Positions 33,418 through 39,004 of a DNA stretch of 39,004 bases are shown here, one piece after another. Position 1 is the first letter of the stretch; each line of letters opens with the position of its first letter. The stretch is from Saccharofermentans sp. (GTDB lineage Bacteria > Bacillota > Clostridia > Saccharofermentanales > Saccharofermentanaceae), in assembly GCA_024403795.1 (NCBI GenBank), contig JAKSRD010000021.1, positions 1 through 39,004 on the forward strand. Direction: 5' to 3'. Made by a program: the position numbers and the translations under genes. Below the pieces are notes generated by a model. That model had not been told where the DNA came from and searched no databases. It saw only the letters and a program-made list of their open reading frames with translations.

Positions 33418-35979
33418 ATGAGTACGAACAAAGAAAGCAAAGATCTGTTCAAATCTTCACAGTTGATACTGCTTATAAGCTACACGATTTTTTCGGCGAT
33501 ACTTATAACCGAATCACTGTTAATGGAATGGGAGAGATGGCCGCTGTTGATCATAGCAGGCTGTGTGGTCGTAGCTTGGATTCTGCACATCAGACATGAT
33601 GTTCCTTCGGATGTCCGCCTATGGATTTATTCTCTGATGATCGCGGGCTCATTTTTCTTCTACGGAATCCATCCGGCAAGCACATTTGATCTTGCCATTG
33701 TCATGGCGGCAGTCATTATTCTCATTACTATGACCGGCCGCAAACCTCTCATCGCTTTGTGCGTATTTACGTACTTTTTTACGATGGGATATGAACTGAT
33801 ACTCATGATCACCGATAAAGATAAAGATTTCAATATGCTGATCCTCACAAGGGTCATTCTTCATTTCGTCATGGTTCTCTTTATCGGGAAATTTGCCGCA
33901 ACCATCGTTGATAAGTGGACACTGGTTATCAACAATTCCCAGGAAGAGATGAAGCAGCGCAACATCGCAAATGAGCATCTCAACGATTTCCTTGCCAATC
34001 TGTCGCACGAACTCAGAACGCCTGTAAATGCGATCATAGGACTTACCAGTCTTTGCATCGAGAAGTCCAAAAATCGCGAGGTTCAGGGTGATCTTATCTC
34101 GGTAAGAGATGCCGGCCGCAAAGTTGCAACGCAGATAACCGATATCCTTGATTTCTCTGAGATCGACCGTAATAAAGCCGTATGCAACAACGAAGACTAT
34201 ATGATCTCCTCAGTACTGCATGACATCATCGTCGATCTTAACCAGTATAAGGGCGAGAATGTCGAACTTATTCTTGATGTCGATCCGTCCATTCCGGCCG
34301 TCATGAATTCCGATGCCGATAAGATCAAGAAAATCCTCAAGATCCTGATTACTAACGGCCTCAAATTCACGTCTCAAGGCGCCGTCTATGTCCGCATAGC
34401 GACAGAGAACCGTGATTACGGAATCAACCTCTGTATTGAAGTAACAGATACGGGTAAGGGAATGGATGCAGCTCAGCTCGATCTTATCCGCAGGAATTGT
34501 TATCAGTCAGGTTCAACACATACGGGCCTCGGCGGCGGTCTTGGTCTTGGTCTTGCCATAGCTTCCGGATTCATATCTCTTCTCGGCGGCTTCATGACGA
34601 TCGAGAGTAAGCTTGATGTCGGAACGACCGTTAACGTCAGCATTCCGCAGAGAGTCATCGATCCGTCCAGCTGTATGTCGGTAGCATCCACTGATAAACT
34701 CTGTCCCGCGACGTTCATCAATGTTGAGAAAAACGAGAATCCTATGGTAAGGGAATATTATAATTCCACTATATATAACACGACCCGCAGTCTCGGCATT
34801 ACAATGCACAAGGCTACGAATCTCAACAACTTGAAACTCCTGAATGATTCGGTACATCTTACGCATCTGTTCGTCGGTGAAGCCGAATATAAAGAGAATG
34901 CGGATTATCTTGAGAAACTGGCAAAGAATATGGTCGTTGCCGTTTTCGCTGATGAAAGCCTTCGTCTTCCGAACGGCAGTCGCGTCAGATTAATGGCTAA
35001 GCCTTTCTATTGCTTCCCCGTTGTCTCACTTATCAATTCAACGCTCGACAACAAGGACAAGCAGAACAAGAGGCTCCTCTGCAAAGACGTCAGAGCTCTT
35101 GTTGTTGATGACGAATCAATGAACCTCATTGTAGCCAAGAGCGTATTCGGAAGATATGAGATGAACGTATCGACCGTTACTTCCGGACAGGAGGCGATCG
35201 ATATCTGCCGTGAGAACGTTTTCGATATCATCTTCATGGATCACATGATGAGCGGCATGGACGGTGTCGAGGCAATGAAGAGGATCAAGACCGATATCAC
35301 CGGTCTCAACGGAAGCGTCCCCATTGTCGCGCTTACGGCTAACGCCATGAGTTCTTCCAAGCAGATGTTCCTAAATGAAGGCTTCGACGGTTTTGTCAGC
35401 AAGCCCATCGAGATCGAACAGCTCGAGCGCGTTCTGAAACAGGTGCTTCCAAAGAATGCAATTACTTATGTCGATTATGAGAATGTTAACGTGACAACCG
35501 AGATAGAAGTCACGGAAAGTGAGGAACCTGTGGTACCTGAGGAGATTGATTTTATAAAAGAACTCGGCAAATTGGGACTCGATACGGAATCCGGTCTGAA
35601 GTACTGTGCGGATGACAAAGAATTCTATAAGACTTTCCTCATTCAATTCTCAAACGAAGCGAAAACAAAATGCGCGACGATCGACAACTATTACTCGATC
35701 CGTGATTGGTACAATTACGAGATCCTTGTACACGCATTGAAGAGTACGGCATTGACTGCCGGCATCGGTGAATTATCCCGCAGAGCCAAGGCTCTGGAGA
35801 TAGCCGCAAAGCAGACCGATGATAAGTATATTCTCGAGAATCACGGCAAGATGATCAGCTACTATCTGCAAATAACGGAAGACATCCTCGGAAAACTCAC
35901 TGAACCGGAACCCGGCAAGAGTGAAGACGATGAGATCTTTGAATTTGCTCCTGAAAGTGACGGGGGTGACGATGCATGA
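33418..35979 (+). CDS. Membrane hybrid histidine kinase: HisKA-HATPase-receiver-HPt
   Basis: This 853-residue phosphorelay protein begins with five or six membrane segments (about residues 16-166) forming an intramembrane sensor without a large external loop. HisKA has His197 in NLSHELRTPVNAI. The ATPase domain (about 280-410) has an N-box ILITNGLKFT, G1 VTDTGKGM and a Gly-rich lid GLGGGLGLGLAIA. Residues 420-550 look like a receiver lacking its Asp. The true receiver (557-680) has VVDDES and Asp608 in IFMDHMMSGMDG. A C-terminal HPt domain (about 720-830) has His772 in VHALKSTALTAG. A relay His-Asp-His is thus complete in one chain, and the HPt could pass phosphate to the receiver-GGDEF protein 52 bp upstream. 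AGAGGA precedes the ATG by six bases. Confidence 0.93.
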   Translation: MSTNKESKDLFKSSQLILLISYTIFSAILITESLLMEWERWPLLIIAGCVVVAWILHIRHDVPSDVRLWIYSLMIAGSFFFYGIHPASTFDLAIVMAAVIILITMTGRKPLIALCVFTYFFTMGYELILMITDKDKDFNMLILTRVILHFVMVLFIGKFAATIVDKWTLVINNSQEEMKQRNIANEHLNDFLANLSHELRTPVNAIIGLTSLCIEKSKNREVQGDLISVRDAGRKVATQITDILDFSEIDRNKAVCNNEDYMISSVLHDIIVDLNQYKGENVELILDVDPSIPAVMNSDADKIKKILKILITNGLKFTSQGAVYVRIATENRDYGINLCIEVTDTGKGMDAAQLDLIRRNCYQSGSTHTGLGGGLGLGLAIASGFISLLGGFMTIESKLDVGTTVNVSIPQRVIDPSSCMSVASTDKLCPATFINVEKNENPMVREYYNSTIYNTTRSLGITMHKATNLNNLKLLNDSVHLTHLFVGEAEYKENADYLEKLAKNMVVAVFADESLRLPNGSRVRLMAKPFYCFPVVSLINSTLDNKDKQNKRLLCKDVRALVVDDESMNLIVAKSVFGRYEMNVSTVTSGQEAIDICRENVFDIIFMDHMMSGMDGVEAMKRIKTDITGLNGSVPIVALTANAMSSSKQMFLNEGFDGFVSKPIEIEQLERVLKQVLPKNAITYVDYENVNVTTEIEVTESEEPVVPEEIDFIKELGKLGLDTESGLKYCADDKEFYKTFLIQFSNEAKTKCATIDNYYSIRDWYNYEILVHALKSTALTAGIGELSRRAKALEIAAKQTDDKYILENHGKMISYYLQITEDILGKLTEPEPGKSEDDEIFEFAPESDGGDDA

Positions 35980-38702
35980 ATGACATACTGAAATATTTGT
36001 TTAAGCCGTCAACCAATAACGCGGAAGCAATAAAATCAGCATATTACGAGTCAGTCAAACCGACTCAGATCACCATGCTGATCACTCTTGCTGCCGGCAT
36101 TCTTTTCCTCATACTCACTTTTGTATGTCCCTCATACTTTGGTGCCGAAGTGATCGTTTACCACCAGTTGTGTTACGGACTCCTTATCCTGATCGCATCC
36201 ATCTGGTGTATCGGCGTTCACCACGCTTTAAAAGATTATGAGAACAGATACCGCACTGTCTATGTGCTTAATCACTTCATCAGTTTCCTGATGTATGTAT
36301 GGGCGATCATTCTTGCCATAGTCAATACAATTGCAAGAGGTACCGTCGACACCACGCTGTTCATGATGGTCGCACTGATAGTTCCTCTTTGTATCCATAT
36401 TCAGCCGATGATCTACATTCTCTTTGCGGTCGTAACGAATGGCGAGATGATGCTTTTCCTGTCCTATGAATGCGGACAAGGCGTAATCGAATTCAACGAA
36501 GTTATCAATTTCTCTATCTTCTTCCTGTTCCAGCTGATAATGGGACTTATCATGTCTTACGCAAGATATGTCATGAACAATCAACTCGTTACCGCAGAAC
36601 ATCAGAGACTTGAGATAGAGAAACTCAACAAATCACAGAACAGCTTCTTCTCTAACATGAGCCATGAGATCAGAACGCCTATCAATACGATCATCGGTCT
36701 CAACGAGATGATCCTGCGTGAAGACGTAAGTGATGAAGTTATTGAAGATGCCGTTAACATAAAGGCAGCAGGCAATCTCCTGTTAAGCCTTATCAATGAT
36801 ATCCTAGACATGAGCAAATTCCAATCCGGCCGCATGCAGCTCCTCATCGAGCCCTATCAGACCGGCAATATGCTCTCCGACATCGTCGGAATGCTCTGGT
36901 TAAGAGCTGAAGACAAATACCTTGATTTCAACGTAAACGTCTCCCCTGATGTTCCTGCCGAACTCGTCGGAGACGAAGTAAGAATCAAGCAGATCCTCAT
37001 TAACGTTCTCAATAATGCCATCAAATATACCAAAGAAGGCTCTGTATCTTTTACCGTTCAATGCGAGAAGAAAGAGAACAAAGTCTGCAACATGATCTAC
37101 ACGATATCCGATACGGGTATCGGCATCAAACACGAGGATATCCCTTATCTGTTCTCTGCATTCAAGAGAGTTGACGAGAGTACCACTAAACACATCGAAG
37201 GAACAGGTCTCGGTCTTTCCATCGTTAAGCAGCTCGTTGATCTGATGGGCGGCAAGATAACCGTAAACAGCGTCTACATGAAGGGCTCCACATTCATAAT
37301 CGAGATCCCTCAGCGAATTGACAGAGAAGGCAATGTCGGTGACTACGACTTCTCCAAGTCAGGAAGCGGAATAGGCAGGAAACATTACACGCCTAAGTTT
37401 GAAGCCCCCAAGGCCAAGGTCCTTGTTGTTGACGATAATGAATCAAACATCATGGTAGTCTCAAAGCTTTTGCGCGAGACTAAGGTTCAGGTCCACACAG
37501 CCACAAACGGTGCGGATGCACTCCGTAAGACACTTAACACCAAGTACGATGTTATCTTCATGGATCACCTTATGCCTGAAATGGACGGTATCGAATGCCG
37601 TAAGAGGATTAAGGAACAGACCGGCGGCAGATGCCGTGATACGGACATAGTAATCCTAACCGCAAACGCCGACGAAGAGAATCGTGCACTCTATGCCAGA
37701 GAGAATTTTGACGGCTATCTCGTTAAGCCCGTAAACAGTGACGATCTTGAGACTGAATTGTACAATCACCTGCCTAAGGAGATCGTAAATCTTACCAACA
37801 GCACAGACGAGATTGCACGTGATACGGCCTCATGGACCAGCGGTGTCACAAAGCGAAAGAGTGTCCTCATTACGACGGAGAGCGTTGCGGATCTTCCGGC
37901 AGAGATCGTCGAGAAATTCGGCATAGCGATCCTCCCGCACAAGGTTCAGACCGAAGAAGGTATCTTCAAGGACGGTAAGGAGATCGAGACATTGGGCATC
38001 CTGAGATATATGGAGGATCCCAACCACGTCGTCAATCCTATCAGTCCGTCGGTAAAGGAGATCGAAGACTTCTTTGCTCAACAGCTGTCCAATGCGAATA
38101 ACGTTATTCACATAACGCTCTCCGGCAAACTCAAAAACACCGGTTACGACAAAGTCATTGAAGCATCCAAGTCCTTCGACAATGTATTTGTCATTGATTC
38201 CGAGAACCTCTCCAGCGGCATGGGACTTCTGGCCGTGGCAGCCTGCAAATTGGCCGAATCGGGACTTACGGCTGAACAGATCGTCAAAGAGATCAATGAT
38301 TCAAAGAAGAAGGTCCATATGAGCTTCATCGTAGACAACCTTGATTTCCTTGTACGCAACGGACAGGTAAGCAGCAGAACGGCCAACCTGATCAAATCGC
38401 TTATGGGAAGACCGGTCCTTAAGATCAGCAAAGGCAAGATCGGTCTCAAGACGACTTACTTCGGTGACAGAGAAAAGTCCTGGAAATCTTATATCGATTC
38501 CGTTCTTACACGCGGTCCGATCGTTGATTCCCGAATACTCTTCGTCACCTACGTCGGACTCTCAAAGCAGGATACCGATTGGATAAAAGAACAGATCGAG
38601 AAGACCATACACGTTGAGAAGATCTACTTCATTCAAGCTTCGCCCGCAATCGCGGTCAACTCCGGTCCCGGCACCTTCGGCATGATGTTCGTCGAGAGAT
38701 AA
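35976..38702 (+). CDS. Membrane hybrid histidine kinase fused to a DegV (fatty-acid-binding) domain
   Basis: A 908-residue protein starting in the stop of the preceding kinase gene (ATGA). About six membrane segments (residues 32-200) are followed by HisKA with His230 in NMSHEIRTPINTI. The ATPase domain has ILINVLNNAIKYT, ISDTGIGI and GTGLGLSIV, all intact. The receiver (480-600) has VVDDNES and Asp530 in FMDHLMPEMDG. Residues 626-908 then match the whole DegV family: VLITTESVADLPAEIVEKFGI, ITLSGKLKNTGYD, VFVIDSENLSSGMGLLAVAA, FIVDNLDFLVRNGQVSS, LMGRPVLKISKGKI, and the closing NSGPGTFGMMFV. DegV/FakB proteins bind one fatty acid and present it to FakA kinase. A covalent link to a kinase suggests lipid sensing, or phosphorelay control of fatty-acid use; both are inference. 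There is no HPt in this chain. Confidence 0.93.
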   Translation: MNDILKYLFKPSTNNAEAIKSAYYESVKPTQITMLITLAAGILFLILTFVCPSYFGAEVIVYHQLCYGLLILIASIWCIGVHHALKDYENRYRTVYVLNHFISFLMYVWAIILAIVNTIARGTVDTTLFMMVALIVPLCIHIQPMIYILFAVVTNGEMMLFLSYECGQGVIEFNEVINFSIFFLFQLIMGLIMSYARYVMNNQLVTAEHQRLEIEKLNKSQNSFFSNMSHEIRTPINTIIGLNEMILREDVSDEVIEDAVNIKAAGNLLLSLINDILDMSKFQSGRMQLLIEPYQTGNMLSDIVGMLWLRAEDKYLDFNVNVSPDVPAELVGDEVRIKQILINVLNNAIKYTKEGSVSFTVQCEKKENKVCNMIYTISDTGIGIKHEDIPYLFSAFKRVDESTTKHIEGTGLGLSIVKQLVDLMGGKITVNSVYMKGSTFIIEIPQRIDREGNVGDYDFSKSGSGIGRKHYTPKFEAPKAKVLVVDDNESNIMVVSKLLRETKVQVHTATNGADALRKTLNTKYDVIFMDHLMPEMDGIECRKRIKEQTGGRCRDTDIVILTANADEENRALYARENFDGYLVKPVNSDDLETELYNHLPKEIVNLTNSTDEIARDTASWTSGVTKRKSVLITTESVADLPAEIVEKFGIAILPHKVQTEEGIFKDGKEIETLGILRYMEDPNHVVNPISPSVKEIEDFFAQQLSNANNVIHITLSGKLKNTGYDKVIEASKSFDNVFVIDSENLSSGMGLLAVAACKLAESGLTAEQIVKEINDSKKKVHMSFIVDNLDFLVRNGQVSSRTANLIKSLMGRPVLKISKGKIGLKTTYFGDREKSWKSYIDSVLTRGPIVDSRILFVTYVGLSKQDTDWIKEQIEKTIHVEKIYFIQASPAIAVNSGPGTFGMMFVER

Positions 38703-39004
38703 TGCTTCGTACTCAAGGAGTTTTGGTCAAAAGCTCAGAGATGCGCTTTGACCCAAATGCAAGTAACAAGCACATTTGGTCAAGAAATCTGCAAATACTT
38801 TGACCAAGATCGGCTCTTCACATGCGGTGCAGACGAAAACCACATATCTCGTCTACATTTCGTCCGCATGCCGGAAACTGGTTCGGTAAACCCTGACAAA
38901 GATGGGTAAATATCAGGTAAAACATGAGGCAGTGCAACAGAAGATGGTAAAAAACGGGTGTTCTGTTGCGATTTTCAGAATAGTGCAACAGAAGTGAAGA
39001 GAAA
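38703..39004. repeat. Non-coding region with three sets of inverted repeats
   Basis: No gene was recognised in these 302 bases. The first set has two related inverted repeats, GGTCAAA / TTTGACC (38725-38731 with 38747-38753) and TTGGTCAA / TTGACCAA (38776-38783 with 38800-38807). The second is a nested pair: CATGCG / CGCATG (38821-38826 with 38865-38870) enclosing GACGAAA / TTTCGTC (38832-38838 with 38858-38864). The third is GCAACAGAA / TTCTGTTGC (38934-38942 with 38961-38969), with a direct copy AGTGCAACAGAAG at 38931 and 38982. None is followed by a T run, so none is a standard terminator. It may hold a structured RNA or protein-binding sites. Confidence 0.6.

Noticed and set aside
1..39004. 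Prophage, insertion sequence, integron or tRNA-linked island
   Set aside because: No transposase, integrase, phage structural gene, target-site duplication or tRNA was recognised on reading all gaps and open frames.

Overview
The window looks like a chromosomal piece of an anaerobic, low-to-mid G+C Gram-positive bacterium of the Clostridia type (inference). The reasons are strong GGAGG-type ribosome sites, an FMN-riboswitch-controlled ECF transporter (RibU), an oxygen-labile class I Fe-S hydro-lyase (tartrate dehydratase), a DUF4349 lipoprotein, a TagF-like teichoic-acid-type transferase and a DegV domain. No genus can be assigned from sequence alone, and no rRNA, tRNA, prophage or insertion sequence was recognised.

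Region 1 (1-6232) is a compact type II-C CRISPR-Cas locus. A cas9-cas1-cas2 operon on the minus strand runs directly into an array of 17 or more identical 36-bp repeats that continues past the left edge. A tracrRNA gene diverges from cas9 on the plus strand. It can be paired with the repeat base by base, and it is preceded by a second, degenerate anti-repeat that sits in its own hairpin. Two spacers are near-duplicates that share the PAM-proximal end and differ by a 3-nt indel.

Region 2 (6319-16710) is mostly small independent units: a Sel1-repeat protein; an FMN riboswitch with ribU; an esterase and an O-antigen-ligase-type membrane protein on the minus strand; a ttdA-ttdB-HAD phosphatase operon; a DUF4349 lipoprotein; and an FkbM methyltransferase followed by a metallophosphoesterase.

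Region 3 (16712-27286) is a ten-gene minus-strand operon for a cell-surface glycan. Its genes, in transcription order, are: ThDP decarboxylase of the phosphonopyruvate decarboxylase type; sugar aminotransferase; GNAT-FdtA fusion; Wzx flippase; CDP-glycerol transferase-like protein; RmlA; RmlB; two GT2 and one GT4 glycosyltransferases. RmlA, RmlB, the FdtA-like ketoisomerase, the aminotransferase and the N-acetyltransferase together form a route to a dTDP-3-acetamido-3,6-dideoxyhexose. The start of the operon has an extended -10 promoter and a large inverted-repeat structure.

Region 4 (27418-31681) holds an ABC exporter pair and a Na/Pi cotransporter. Region 5 (31682-39004) is a signalling operon: a receiver-GGDEF protein with a second degenerate GGDEF-like domain, a membrane hybrid histidine kinase ending in an HPt domain, and a second membrane hybrid kinase whose C-terminus is a complete DegV (fatty-acid-binding) domain. 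The kinase-DegV fusion is the most unusual item in the window. Two matching palindromes lie upstream of this operon, and an inverted-repeat-rich stretch follows it.
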